In this document: positions 16,988 to 25,557 of the stretch, one piece after another
Position numbering within the stretch: the stretch's first letter is position 1
Layout of the letters: every line of letters starts with the position of its first letter
Assembly: GCF_025060755.1 (NCBI RefSeq)
Contig: NZ_JANYUY010000036.1
Span: 1-64,000, forward strand
Reading direction: 5' to 3'
DNA from: Paenibacillus doosanensis
GTDB taxonomy: Bacteria > Bacillota > Bacilli > Paenibacillales > NBRC-103111
Length of the DNA: 64,000 bases
The notes under the pieces: generated by a model
Databases searched by the model: none
Told to the model about the DNA's origin: nothing
The model's input: only the letters and a program-made list of their open reading frames with translations
Translations under genes and position numbers: made by a program

Positions 16988-18601
16988 ATGCCGTCCATCA
17001 AGAAACAAACGACCGCCCTGTGCGCGCTGTCCGCTGCGATGCTGCTATCCGGCTGCTCCTTCTCCGGCTCGCCGGCCGCTCCGGGGGACGGGAATAGCGG
17101 GGCTGAACATCATATTAGCGTGTCCATGTATGAACGGGGCAATATTCCGGAGGGTATGGGCACGGCGACCGGCAACATGTGGGTGGACTGGGTCCGGCAG
17201 CACTCGGGAATCGACGTGAAATACATAGCCATCCCTCGGGGAGAATCCGTCCCCAAGTACAATATGCTGCTGGCTACGGGCGAAGCGCCGGACCTGATTC
17301 AAGAATACGACACACGGTTTATTAACAAGCTGTACAACCAGAAGCAAATTATGCCGATCGACGATCTGATCGCGGAGCACAGCCAGGAATACAAGGAGCT
17401 GCTGGGCAAATTCCCTATGCTCAAGAAATTGGCGACCCAGCCGGACGGGAAGATGTACGCCTTCGGCCGCGTGCAGGGATATTTCCCGTTTACCTTTTTG
17501 TTTATCCGCGAAGATTGGCTGCATAATCTGAATCTGAACGTGCCGCAAACGACCGACGAGCTGCTGGACGTCGCCAAAGCGTTCGCGCTGCAGGACCCCG
17601 ACGGCAACGGCAAACAGGATACGTACGGCATCAACATGAGCGGCTTTGCCCCCGACATTATTAACAGCATGTTCCAAAACTTGAATTGGGTGTTGGAAGA
17701 CGGGCAGATCGTTCACGACTGGCAGCGGGCCCAAGCGGCGCTGCAATTCAAAAAGCGGCTGTTTGACGCCGGCGCGATCGACAGAGATTATTTGACGGAC
17801 AAGAACGGAAAAAAAGCGGATCAGGATTTCGTCAAAGGCAAGCTCGGACTGTATGCGTTCGCCGGCAACGCCAAGCAAATTTACGATTTCTACGCCCTGC
17901 TTCGGCAAAACGATCCGAAAGCCCGAATTATTCCTATCGCTTTGCCGAGGAGTCCGTTCGGCCAGTTCAGCGCGCAGTTCAACCCGCCTTTTCAAATGAG
18001 CGGCGTCATTAACGCGCAGGCGCAGGACCCGGCCGGCGTCATGAAATATATCGATTTTATGAGCAAGGAAACGTCGGAGAAGACCTTCAAATTCGGCATC
18101 GAAGGCGTGCATTACCGGATGGAGAACGGGGTCCCCGTGACATTGGATAAAGCGAAATACGACAAGGAAGTGTCCTGGCTCGGCGATTTTCGGACTCTCG
18201 GCGCGCAATATCATATGACCGAATACGAGAAATATAAGCAGGATCTTGATCTGTCGCAGCCTTTCGATAAGGAAGTCTACGAGCTGCTAAACCGGGCATT
18301 CGAATTGTATATAAGTCCGCAGCGCCCTTATGCCGGCTTTACCCTGGACCGGTACATGCCTGCGCTGCCTAATGAGATCGAGTTTATTAATTCGGACAAC
18401 GAGAAGGCGATTCAGGACATTTGGAACCGGGCGATCTTAAGCGGGGACGGCTACTCTGCGGAGCAAGCGGTCCAGGATGCCAGAAAAGCCTGGGAACAAG
18501 GGAACGGCAGCAAGGTCGAGCTGTGGTATCAGGAGTGGTACCGGCAAAATAAAGACAAATGGGTGTTCACCAAAGACTTGTACAATATCGACATTAAGTA
18601 G
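16988..18601 (+). CDS. Orphan LplA-type substrate-binding lipoprotein
   Basis: This is a 537-residue extracellular binding protein of the large LplA/YtcQ group. It has a lipobox LLSGC (cysteine 23), then VSMYERGNIPEGMGTATGNMW and a calcium-binding-like loop DPDGNGKQDTYG near residue 205. The ATG at 16988 has GGAGGTGA eight bases upstream. The in-frame GTG at 16976 overlaps that site and is rejected. No permease gene lies beside it: a terminator precedes it and the next gene is on the opposite strand. It could feed the importer at 21.7-25.1 kb, whose own binding protein belongs to the same group, or act as a sensor partner of the membrane AraC regulator at 19.2 kb. Confidence 0.85.
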   Translation: MPSIKKQTTALCALSAAMLLSGCSFSGSPAAPGDGNSGAEHHISVSMYERGNIPEGMGTATGNMWVDWVRQHSGIDVKYIAIPRGESVPKYNMLLATGEAPDLIQEYDTRFINKLYNQKQIMPIDDLIAEHSQEYKELLGKFPMLKKLATQPDGKMYAFGRVQGYFPFTFLFIREDWLHNLNLNVPQTTDELLDVAKAFALQDPDGNGKQDTYGINMSGFAPDIINSMFQNLNWVLEDGQIVHDWQRAQAALQFKKRLFDAGAIDRDYLTDKNGKKADQDFVKGKLGLYAFAGNAKQIYDFYALLRQNDPKARIIPIALPRSPFGQFSAQFNPPFQMSGVINAQAQDPAGVMKYIDFMSKETSEKTFKFGIEGVHYRMENGVPVTLDKAKYDKEVSWLGDFRTLGAQYHMTEYEKYKQDLDLSQPFDKEVYELLNRAFELYISPQRPYAGFTLDRYMPALPNEIEFINSDNEKAIQDIWNRAILSGDGYSAEQAVQDARKAWEQGNGSKVELWYQEWYRQNKDKWVFTKDLYNIDIK

Positions 18602-19213
18602 CCGGGGCGGCGCGGCCTGGATTTAGTGCTCCGGTGAATAAGTGGCCGGAGAGTCGACAGAGAGTTGGAACAGCATAAGCGGTCGCCTTTGTCCCCGATT
18701 TCCTATTTAAAGCGATCGGAAGTAACGGACACAGCGGCCGTTATATACACTATATTGTCCACTTTTGATTTCTAACGGACGCAGCTGCAGCTATTTGTTG
18801 GAAAACTTCCTTAAAAAGCAATTTGGGGCTATGTAAGTGCATTGATGACCGTTACGTTTAAAAAACGTCTGTTTGCGACGACTTAAGCTCCCCGGTGTCC
18901 GTTAAACTAAGAGCTCCTGCAGCTCCCTTCCACGCCGTTCGAGCGTTTACCCGCTCCTGAGAAAGATACTCGGGGGAGCAGTGTTTGAAGGCGATATTTT
19001 CACGATAAAAACCTAGGCCGCAGCCAATCCATTGTCTAAAAAAGTGCGATGAAAAAAGGAGCGGAGGGGTCGCTTGAATCTGGAAAAGCGTCAGCATTCG
19101 CCATTGAAACCGGATTCTCCCCATAGAAAAAGGTAATAACCATCCAAAGAATCTGATTTCAACAGAGATTGGAGGATCAAATGGACGCCGCAGCGGACTT
19201 TTTCACCCCCCCT
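18602..19213. other. 612-base intergenic region without a gene
   Basis: No convincing coding frame. It holds the repeat cluster annotated at 18719-18925. Past it the strand-converging regulator gene ends. A GAAAAAAGGAGCGGAGGGG stretch near 19049-19067 looks like a ribosome site but no good frame follows. Confidence 0.5.
18719..18925. repeat. Dispersed TAACGGAC(A/G)C-type intergenic repeats, three copies
   Basis: TAACGGACACAGCGGCCGTTA (18723-18743) and TAACGGACGCAGCTGCAGCTATTTG (18773-18797) are direct copies of one motif. GTGTCCGTTA at 18895-18904 followed by GAGCTCCTGCAGCT is an inverted copy. From memory, intergenic elements with TAACGGACAC and GCAGC followed by TATTTG are common in Paenibacillus genomes. 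Each copy contains a short GC palindrome (CGGCCG, GCAGCTGC, CTGCAG). Confidence 0.6.
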
Positions 19214-21433
19214 TTAGTGCTCCGCAAGCTTACGGTACTGTCCCGGAGGCATGCCCGTCATTTTCTTGAAAGTACGGGTGAAGCTTTGGGCGTTGCTGTA
19301 ATACAGTCTTTGGGCAATTTCTTCCACACCGATATCGGTTTCGCGAAGCCACTCTTTGCTTTTCTCAATGCGTTCCTTCAGCAGCAGCTCCGCGAAGGTC
19401 GTCTCGTACACTTCCTTTAGAGCCTGCTTCGCTACGGATACGGGGATGCCGAGCGGCTTGCAGCAATCCTCCAATCGAATATCTTCCTGCAGGCGGGCGA
19501 CCAGATGATTTTTGATTTTGGCGGCCGCCTGTTCCATTTGTCCCCGGTATTCCTCCGACAGCCGGTCGATGAAGCGTTCGGTTTGATTGCGCAGCCAGGA
19601 GAGCCATTCTTCCAGCGTCGATAAGTCGAGCAGCTTGCTCAGCGTAGGCGCCTCCAGCGGCCGGCTCATTTCCGGCCCGACATTGCGGTGCAGCGACAGC
19701 GTGAAGTCGATCAGCAGATGCTGCAATTTGCGGTAATCCTGCTCCAGAGCCAGCGCGCGAAGCCGGTTCAAGGCAAGAAGGGCTTCTTCCTTATTGCGCG
19801 AGCGGATGCTTTGAATCCAATCATGCTCGATACGGCGGGATTCGTCGAAGGAGAAGGCGCTCCCTTTCATATCTGACAGCTCCTCGTAGTACAGCACCGT
19901 ATTCGTCCCGGAAGCGAACGTTTGCTTCAACGCCTCCAGCGCCTCCGCCGAAGCCAGATGCAGCTGATGCATGCCCTGCCTCGGCCGGCTGACGCCAATC
20001 GAGACCGTAATCGGGAAGTTTTCCGCTATGAAATGATGGATCGTTCGCAGCTTCTGGTCCGTTTGCTCCCGCCAGGAGCTCTCCCCACGTTCTTCAAGAC
20101 AGATTACGCCCGCCAGCTTCCCGTCGTTCAGCTTCACGGCAAATCCGCTGTCCGCAAGCACCTCCCGGATGACGCAGGCGATACCGTAGCCGAAATAAAA
20201 TAAATCCCACTCGGAATACGTTTCCTTCAGCTGGTTGTAATAATCGATCTCCACGGCAAAACAGCAAAAGGAAGCGTCCTCCCTGAGAGGCAGCCCGAGC
20301 TGCTCCGTCCAATTTTTCTTCGTAACGACTCCGGTCTCCAGCACTTTGCGGACATAGGCTTCCTTGGCTTCGGGGATCATTTCCCGCAGCCGGTTTTTGA
20401 GCTGGAACATATGGGAATAAATTTTCTCAAATTCGTCCGCCCGCGGTTGGGCCGGCGATTTGCCCCCGGAAGATTCGTCGATGAGGCGGATGATCTTGTT
20501 CCACCCCCGGAAAAACATATGATTGCTGGCAACAGCCGCAAGTACGGCCAATGCCACGGCAGCTGCGACAATGAGCAGGGTCATATTCCGCAGCGTAATG
20601 ATTTTGCTCAAATACTGCTTGTCCGTAACGGCCAGCCCGAAAATCCACCCGGTCATCGGCGACGGAACGCAGGTGATCAGCATGCCGTTCTTGTTCAAAG
20701 TCTGGGGCGTCTCCATAGATAACGGGGACGTTTCCTGCTCCTTGGCGATCATGCGGGTCATGTCCTCCAGCCCGGCGAACGTTCCCTTGCCGATGGGCGA
20801 GCCCTGCTTATCCATAATGAACGCGGTGCCCAGCTGGGATTTATTGTCGTCGCTAATGCCCAAATAATCGTAAAACAGCTTGGAATTAATATGAAACAAC
20901 AAATAAGAAGAAGGGCCGCTAATAAAAATAGGCAGCTTGCGGATATATACGTAAGTCGACGCGCCGTCCGTCGTTTTCGTTAAAAAAGCGTAATCGGCGT
21001 TCATTCCGGCAAATTCATCGAAAAACGGCACGTATCCCATGTTATAATCGCCAAGAGTCGGCTGCGAAGAAATTTGACTTTTGTCGCGAGGATCGTACAA
21101 GACGACGTTATCCACATAATCATGGGAGGCTTGCACCCGCACGAGAAGCTGGACAAGCGACAGCACATCGAAATGGTTCGCGCTATGCCCTTCGGGCTGA
21201 TTCGACCATCGCTCGAAATCGGGTATTTTTTCCATTTGGACGGCCGATTGATTAAGTTTGGTAAAATAGTTTTCGAAATGATCGCGCGTTCCTTTTAAAG
21301 TCGATAAGTGAGCGCTTTCAATTTGTTCGCGGATAATGTCCGACGCCTGACTGAAGACGAGCAATCCGATCAATACGATGCTAAGGGATGAGACCAATAT
21401 ATTCGCTACCGCTATTTGCATCTTTTTAGACAT
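19214..21433 (-). CDS. Membrane-spanning AraC-family regulator
   Basis: This 739-residue regulator has an N-terminal helix (residues about 8-28), an outer sensor region to about residue 280, and a second helix MTLLIVAAAVALAVLAAVASN near 285-305. The long cytoplasmic part ends in a double helix-turn-helix (IRLEDCCKPLGIPVSVAKQALKEVYE and IGVEEIAQRLYYSNAQSFTRTFKKMTGMPPGQYRK). The first helix-turn-helix is atypical, lacking the usual SxxYLSRxFK. It is divergent from the importer genes starting at 21724, its probable target, across a 290-base region with direct repeats. The ATG at 21433 has GGGAGGGAT upstream on its strand. The ligand is not known. Confidence 0.87.
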   Translation of the reverse strand: MSKKMQIAVANILVSSLSIVLIGLLVFSQASDIIREQIESAHLSTLKGTRDHFENYFTKLNQSAVQMEKIPDFERWSNQPEGHSANHFDVLSLVQLLVRVQASHDYVDNVVLYDPRDKSQISSQPTLGDYNMGYVPFFDEFAGMNADYAFLTKTTDGASTYVYIRKLPIFISGPSSYLLFHINSKLFYDYLGISDDNKSQLGTAFIMDKQGSPIGKGTFAGLEDMTRMIAKEQETSPLSMETPQTLNKNGMLITCVPSPMTGWIFGLAVTDKQYLSKIITLRNMTLLIVAAAVALAVLAAVASNHMFFRGWNKIIRLIDESSGGKSPAQPRADEFEKIYSHMFQLKNRLREMIPEAKEAYVRKVLETGVVTKKNWTEQLGLPLREDASFCCFAVEIDYYNQLKETYSEWDLFYFGYGIACVIREVLADSGFAVKLNDGKLAGVICLEERGESSWREQTDQKLRTIHHFIAENFPITVSIGVSRPRQGMHQLHLASAEALEALKQTFASGTNTVLYYEELSDMKGSAFSFDESRRIEHDWIQSIRSRNKEEALLALNRLRALALEQDYRKLQHLLIDFTLSLHRNVGPEMSRPLEAPTLSKLLDLSTLEEWLSWLRNQTERFIDRLSEEYRGQMEQAAAKIKNHLVARLQEDIRLEDCCKPLGIPVSVAKQALKEVYETTFAELLLKERIEKSKEWLRETDIGVEEIAQRLYYSNAQSFTRTFKKMTGMPPGQYRKLAEH

Positions 21434-21723
21434 AAGATCCCTCCCGACGACGAGTATTCAGGTTCCATTATACATGAGGCGGGAAGGTCAGGAAATAAGC
21501 AGCAGGGGACATTCGGCTTAACAATTCGCGCAAATCGCGCCAAAACGCAAATTGATAAATGTACCTTTTGCCGAAAAACGGAAAAAAAGCAAATTGTCAA
21601 TTGCCCGCCGCCTCGTCCGGCCGCATAATGGCGATATGCCGGATGCATCCGTACGACGGCTTGAGCAGCTTCACCCGTTTCATCAATGACATCATTAGCT
21701 ATGGAGAGGGGTAAACCATTATC
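21434..21723. promoter_or_regulatory. Divergent control region with GCAAATTG repeats
   Basis: GCAAATCG at 21530-21537, GCAAATTG at 21547-21554 and GCAAATTG at 21589-21596 lie in the same orientation, spaced 17 and 42 bases start to start, and the last is part of GCAAATTGTCAATTGC. Direct repeats on one face of the helix suit an AraC-type activator. The region separates the membrane regulator from the importer it probably controls. Promoter boxes are not clear. Confidence 0.4.
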
Positions 21724-23256
21724 ATGATTCGTTCCAAACATCGCAAAGTCTTTGCCGTCGCGGGGATGAGCGCCTTGCTGGCGTTTTCCGCCGCATGTGC
21801 AAGTCAACCGGGCGCCTCCGGCGGTTCTTCCGCCGCTTCCGACGGTCCCGTTACGTTGAACCTCGCTTATTATATCGGCTGGAACACGCCGAGCATCGCC
21901 CGCGAAGACAATCCTTCCTTGAAGTATATCGAAGACAAACTGGGGATTCGCTTGAATTTGACTGCGGCTACGCCGGATATTTACAAAGAGAAGGTCAAGG
22001 TCGCGGTGGCCTCCGGCGATATTCCTGACGCTTTCGCCTGGACCGATATGGACGATTTCATCGTCAAGCTCATTAAATCCGGCGTCATCGTGCCGCTCGA
22101 CAAATATATCGACGAATACCCGAATTTGAAAAAAGAAAAGCCGCTGTTCCTTACCAAATACCAGGGCAGCATCTATGGGCTGTCCAGCGTGCGCAATCCG
22201 ATCGCCTCGCAGGATATTCCGCTGATTCGTCAAGACTGGCTGGATAACCTGGGGCTGAAGGCGCCGCAGACGCTGGATGAATTGTACGAAGTCGCGAAAG
22301 CGTTCACAAAGAACGATCCGGATAAAAACGGCAAGCAGGACACGTACGGCCTGCAGCTCGGCAATATGGCGGCCGGCATATCGATTCGGGGAGCGACCGG
22401 GATCACGCAGGCGTTCGGCCTCAAAAATTTCTGGGTCAAGCAAGGAGATAAAGTCGTCCCCCGGTTCGAGACGGATGCCTTTAAACAATATTTGGCCTGG
22501 ATGAACAAAGCGTTCTCCGAAGGTCTCATCGACCCCGACTTTGCCGTCTCCGACGGGCCGACGGCCGACTCCAAGTTCGTGCGCAAAGGCCAGGCGGGCA
22601 TTATGTTCAATTTCATGACGCGCGTCTACGATTTCGAAACGAATTACCAGAAGACGAACCCGAACGCCAAGCTCGTTCCGCTGGAAGCGATTAAAGGGCC
22701 GAACGGGGAGCGCGGCATTACGGGACGCGTCGACCGCGGCGGGATCTTCGTCTCGAAGAAAGCGGCGGACGATCCGAAGAAGATGAAGAAAATTATGGAA
22801 TGGCTGGATTACGGGGCGAGCGAAGAAGGCGGCATTTTCTGGAACTACGGAGTGGAGGGCGTTCATTACACCAAAACGGCGGAGGGCAAGATCGAGCCGG
22901 ATACCAAAATATTCGACCGCGATATGCCGCGTACGTTCACCTTCACGCTACCGGTTCAGTCGACGGATGAGCTGTATATTTTCCCGCAAAATACGAAGGA
23001 AGCGCAAAATCTCGTCGTCAAAGGACATAAGATGAACGAACCGTTTCTTGTGATCGACGAGAGCCAGCTGCTCTTCTCGCCGACGTACGCCAAATATTCC
23101 ACAGAAGCCGAGAAATTCATTCAAGACAATACGGTGAAGACGATTATGGGCCAACTTAAAGTCAGCGATTGGGATGGCGTCGTGAAGCAGTGGTACGACC
23201 GGTTCGAAGGAAATAAAGTGGTTCAGGAAATTGCCGAAGCGATGACTGCGAAATAA
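21724..23256 (+). CDS. LplA-type sugar-binding lipoprotein
   Basis: This 510-residue binding protein of the LplA/YtcQ group carries a lipobox FSAAC (cysteine 25) and a Gly/Ser/Ala linker. The mature part opens with VTLNLAYYIGWNTPSIAREDNPS. It has the calcium-loop-like DPDKNGKQDTYG near residue 205 and ends with the family pattern DNTVKTIMGQLKVSDWDGVVKQWYDR. It is first in an operon with two LplB/LplC-type permeases. GGAGAGGGG precedes the ATG at 21724. The substrate is probably an oligosaccharide, but its identity is not visible. A GC-rich hairpin separates it from the permease genes. Confidence 0.9.
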   Translation: MIRSKHRKVFAVAGMSALLAFSAACASQPGASGGSSAASDGPVTLNLAYYIGWNTPSIAREDNPSLKYIEDKLGIRLNLTAATPDIYKEKVKVAVASGDIPDAFAWTDMDDFIVKLIKSGVIVPLDKYIDEYPNLKKEKPLFLTKYQGSIYGLSSVRNPIASQDIPLIRQDWLDNLGLKAPQTLDELYEVAKAFTKNDPDKNGKQDTYGLQLGNMAAGISIRGATGITQAFGLKNFWVKQGDKVVPRFETDAFKQYLAWMNKAFSEGLIDPDFAVSDGPTADSKFVRKGQAGIMFNFMTRVYDFETNYQKTNPNAKLVPLEAIKGPNGERGITGRVDRGGIFVSKKAADDPKKMKKIMEWLDYGASEEGGIFWNYGVEGVHYTKTAEGKIEPDTKIFDRDMPRTFTFTLPVQSTDELYIFPQNTKEAQNLVVKGHKMNEPFLVIDESQLLFSPTYAKYSTEAEKFIQDNTVKTIMGQLKVSDWDGVVKQWYDRFEGNKVVQEIAEAMTAK

Positions 23257-23273
23257 CGAAGGTGACCAATATA

Positions 23274-23319
23274 CGCGGCGCGGCGGGCAGACGGCGATAA
23301 GCCGCATGACCCGCCCGCG
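23274..23319 (+). terminator. Intercistronic hairpin after the binding-protein gene
   Basis: CGCGGCGCGGCGGGC can pair with GCCCGCG-containing ACCCGCCCGCG around an inner GGCGATAAGCC hairpin. There is no T tract, so message stabilisation or partial termination is more likely than full termination. Confidence 0.45.
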
Positions 23320-23348
23320 TTTGGACAGAAGGCGGGTGCGCATAAAGT

Positions 23349-24251
23349 ATGACCATGGCGTTGAAAAGATGGAAGGCCGATAAATATTTGTATTTGATGG
23401 CATTGCCCGGAATGCTGTACTTTGTTGTATTTCATTATTTTCCGATGTGGGGCATTGTCATTGCGTTTCAGGATTACAATCCGTTCCAAGGGGTGATGCA
23501 CAGCGATTGGATCGGATTCGAGCACTTCTCCCGGCTGTTCCGGCATCCGGATTTTTGGCTCATCCTGCGCAATACGCTTGTCATCAGCTTGCTGAATATC
23601 GTATTCTTTTTTCCGGCTCCGATTGTGCTGGCTCTGCTGTTAAACGAAATCCGGACCGCGATGTTCAAGAAGAGCATTCAGACCGTCGTTTATTTGCCCC
23701 ATTTCGTCTCCTGGGTCGTGATTTGCTCGATGACGATTTCGCTGATGAACTCCGACGGCCTGCTCACGAAGCTCGTTCATGCCATCGGCTATCCGAAGCT
23801 GCAGCTGTTGATGGACAAGTCGCTGTTCTGGGGCATTATTACAGTCCAAAGCATTTGGAAGGACGCCGGGTGGGGAACGATTATATTTTTGGCGGCGCTG
23901 GCGGGGATTAACCCCGATTTGTACGAATCGGCCAAAGTGGACGGAGCCAACCGCTGGCAGCAGACGGTTCATATTACGCTGCCTTGCGTCATGAACACGA
24001 TCGTCATTTTATTGATTTTGCGGTTGGGCCAGGTAATGAACATCTCGTTCGACCAGCTGTATATTATGGGCAATCCTCTGGTCAAGGAAGTGGCGGAAGT
24101 GTTCGATACGTACGTCTATCAGGCGGGCGTGCTGCAGGGGAACTTCAGCTATGCGACGGCCGTCGGCATTTTCAAATCGGCGGTCGGATTCGTCCTGATC
24201 CTTACGGCCAACATGATTTCCAAAAAAACGAGCGAGCATTATTTATTTTAA
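23349..24251 (+). CDS. LplB-type ABC transporter permease
   Basis: This 300-residue permease has the LplB hallmarks: YLYLMALPGMLYFVVFHYFPMWGIVIAFQDY at the start, VYLPHFVSWVVI, a WKDAGWGTIIFLAALAGI segment, the coupling loop ESAKVDGANRWQQTVHITLP, and a tail with NPLVKEVAEVFDTYVYQAG and ASKKTSEHYLF-like ending. Six membrane helices are expected. It pairs with the next gene to form the membrane channel for a polysaccharide-derived oligosaccharide. Start ATG 23349 has GAAGGCGGG some 13 bases upstream. ATG 23355 is an alternative. Confidence 0.92.
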   Translation: MTMALKRWKADKYLYLMALPGMLYFVVFHYFPMWGIVIAFQDYNPFQGVMHSDWIGFEHFSRLFRHPDFWLILRNTLVISLLNIVFFFPAPIVLALLLNEIRTAMFKKSIQTVVYLPHFVSWVVICSMTISLMNSDGLLTKLVHAIGYPKLQLLMDKSLFWGIITVQSIWKDAGWGTIIFLAALAGINPDLYESAKVDGANRWQQTVHITLPCVMNTIVILLILRLGQVMNISFDQLYIMGNPLVKEVAEVFDTYVYQAGVLQGNFSYATAVGIFKSAVGFVLILTANMISKKTSEHYLF

Positions 24252-24269
24252 CGCGGGAGGAGGGAGAGC

Positions 24270-25142
24270 ATGAAGCGAAACAGCCTGGCCGGCGTCGTCT
24301 TCGACGCAGGCAACTACGCGGGGCTGGCCTTATTGGCCGCCCTGATGATTGTACCGTTCTGGAGCGTGCTCGTCAGCTCGGTGACGGCTCCGCATCTTGT
24401 CATGGAAGGCGCGATCCGGATGTGGCCGAAGGAGATGACGCTGGTCGCGTTCAAGACGATCTTCAACACGCCGAATTTCGTCAAGGTGTTTCAGAATACG
24501 GTGATCATTACCGTCCTCGGCACCTTCATCAGCATGCTGCTGTCGGTTATGCTGGCTTACCCTATATCGAAGAAAAGGCTGGCCGGGGCGAATCTGATGG
24601 CGTTCGCCGTATTTTTCACGATGATGTTTAACGGCGGCATTATTCCGTCTTATTTGCTGGTCAAAAGCCTCGGGATGATGAACTCGCTCTGGTCGCTGAT
24701 GATTCCCAATGCGATCAATGCGTTTAATATGATGATTCTGATCAGCTTCTTCCGCACGCTGCCGGAGGAGCTGGAGGATTCCGGGCGGATGGACGGCTCC
24801 AACGATTTCGGCATCCTGTTTCGCATTATGGTGCCTATTTCCATGCCGATTTTGGCTACGCTGACGCTTTTTTACGCGGTGGCTCAGTGGAATATGTTTT
24901 TTCAGGCGGTCATGTACATTTCCAATCCCGACCGGTTTACTTTGCAGGTGCTGCTGCGGCAGCTGCTCATCGTGCTGACGTCGGATGCGGTCGCCTCATC
25001 GCTCAGCGAGGACGTGCCCCGGATCGGCGTTACCGTGAAGCTGGCGATGATCGTCGTGTCCACCGTGCCGATCCTGCTCGTTTACCCGTTCCTGCAAAAG
25101 CATTTTGCCAAGGGCATGATGCTCGGATCGGTCAAAGGGTGA
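24270..25142 (+). CDS. LplC-type ABC transporter permease
   Basis: This second permease has 290 residues. Its LplC/YtcP features are MLAYPISKKRLAG, FFTMMFNGGIIPSYLLVKSLGMMNSLW, the coupling loop EDSGRMDGSNDFGILFRIMVP, FYAVAQWNMFFQAVMYI, and the ending FAKGMMLGSVKG. The usual EAAxIDG has become EDSGRMDG here. The gene starts 18 bases after the first permease with GGGAGGAGGGAG as ribosome site. A terminator follows. Confidence 0.92.
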   Translation: MKRNSLAGVVFDAGNYAGLALLAALMIVPFWSVLVSSVTAPHLVMEGAIRMWPKEMTLVAFKTIFNTPNFVKVFQNTVIITVLGTFISMLLSVMLAYPISKKRLAGANLMAFAVFFTMMFNGGIIPSYLLVKSLGMMNSLWSLMIPNAINAFNMMILISFFRTLPEELEDSGRMDGSNDFGILFRIMVPISMPILATLTLFYAVAQWNMFFQAVMYISNPDRFTLQVLLRQLLIVLTSDAVASSLSEDVPRIGVTVKLAMIVVSTVPILLVYPFLQKHFAKGMMLGSVKG

Positions 25143-25185
25143 GGGTTAGCGATAAAACGGGCAAGGGTATTAATTTTAAATGATT

Positions 25186-25222
25186 AGGACGCTAGCGTGA
25201 TCTTGGCTGGCGTCCTTTCTAT
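25186..25222 (+). terminator. Terminator of the 21.7-25.1 kb importer operon
   Basis: AGGACGCTAGC pairs with GCTGGCGTCCT (one G-U) around a nine-base loop and is followed by TTCTATTTCT. Confidence 0.8.
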
Positions 25223-25557
25223 TTCTATCCGAACGTCCGACTTTAGATGATTTCTGGCCGTTCGTCAACACGATCCTTATCGTATTCATTGTAAGCCGAA
25301 GTTTTATACAAGTATGCCGATTTGCTGAAAGATCGGGTGAAATAACGGCATGCGGGTCATCAACTGGGGGGGCTTGCTGTCGAGTCGGACAACTGCTGCA
25401 GATGGTTCATCCATCCGGTTTCAGCGAGAGATTCCCCGCGCAATCGATTCTTGAAACAGTTTGTTTACAAAAGGGCGACAAATTGGCTACATGTCTGTTC
25501 TAAGCTTAGAGATATGCCGGACATGAAGACAGTCTGAAATCGAAGGGAGATGTTAAA
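25223..25557. other. Leader of the tandem-binding-protein operon
   Basis: 335 bases without an accepted gene. One frame is open from about 25216 to 25503 (reading RPTLDDFWPFVNTILIVFIVS near its start) but has no ribosome site and no recognised family, so it may be a relic or chance. TTGTTTACAAAAGGG near 25461 and GAAGGGAGATG just before the next gene are the only signals I note. Confidence 0.35.

Noticed and set aside
17045-18214. Minus-strand open frame (389 codons) opposite the orphan binding protein
   Set aside because: It is a shadow of the plus-strand gene with no ribosome site or domain. Similar shadows at 12610-13995, 51325-52572 and 59093-60268 are rejected for the same reason.
21412-22866. 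Minus-strand open frame (484 codons) across the binding-protein gene and its leader
   Set aside because: It is antisense to a clear lipoprotein gene, shows no family motif, and overlaps the start of the divergent regulator.
25216-25503. Possible gene in the leader of the tandem-binding-protein operon
   Set aside because: The frame is open but has no usable start, no ribosome site and no recognisable family.
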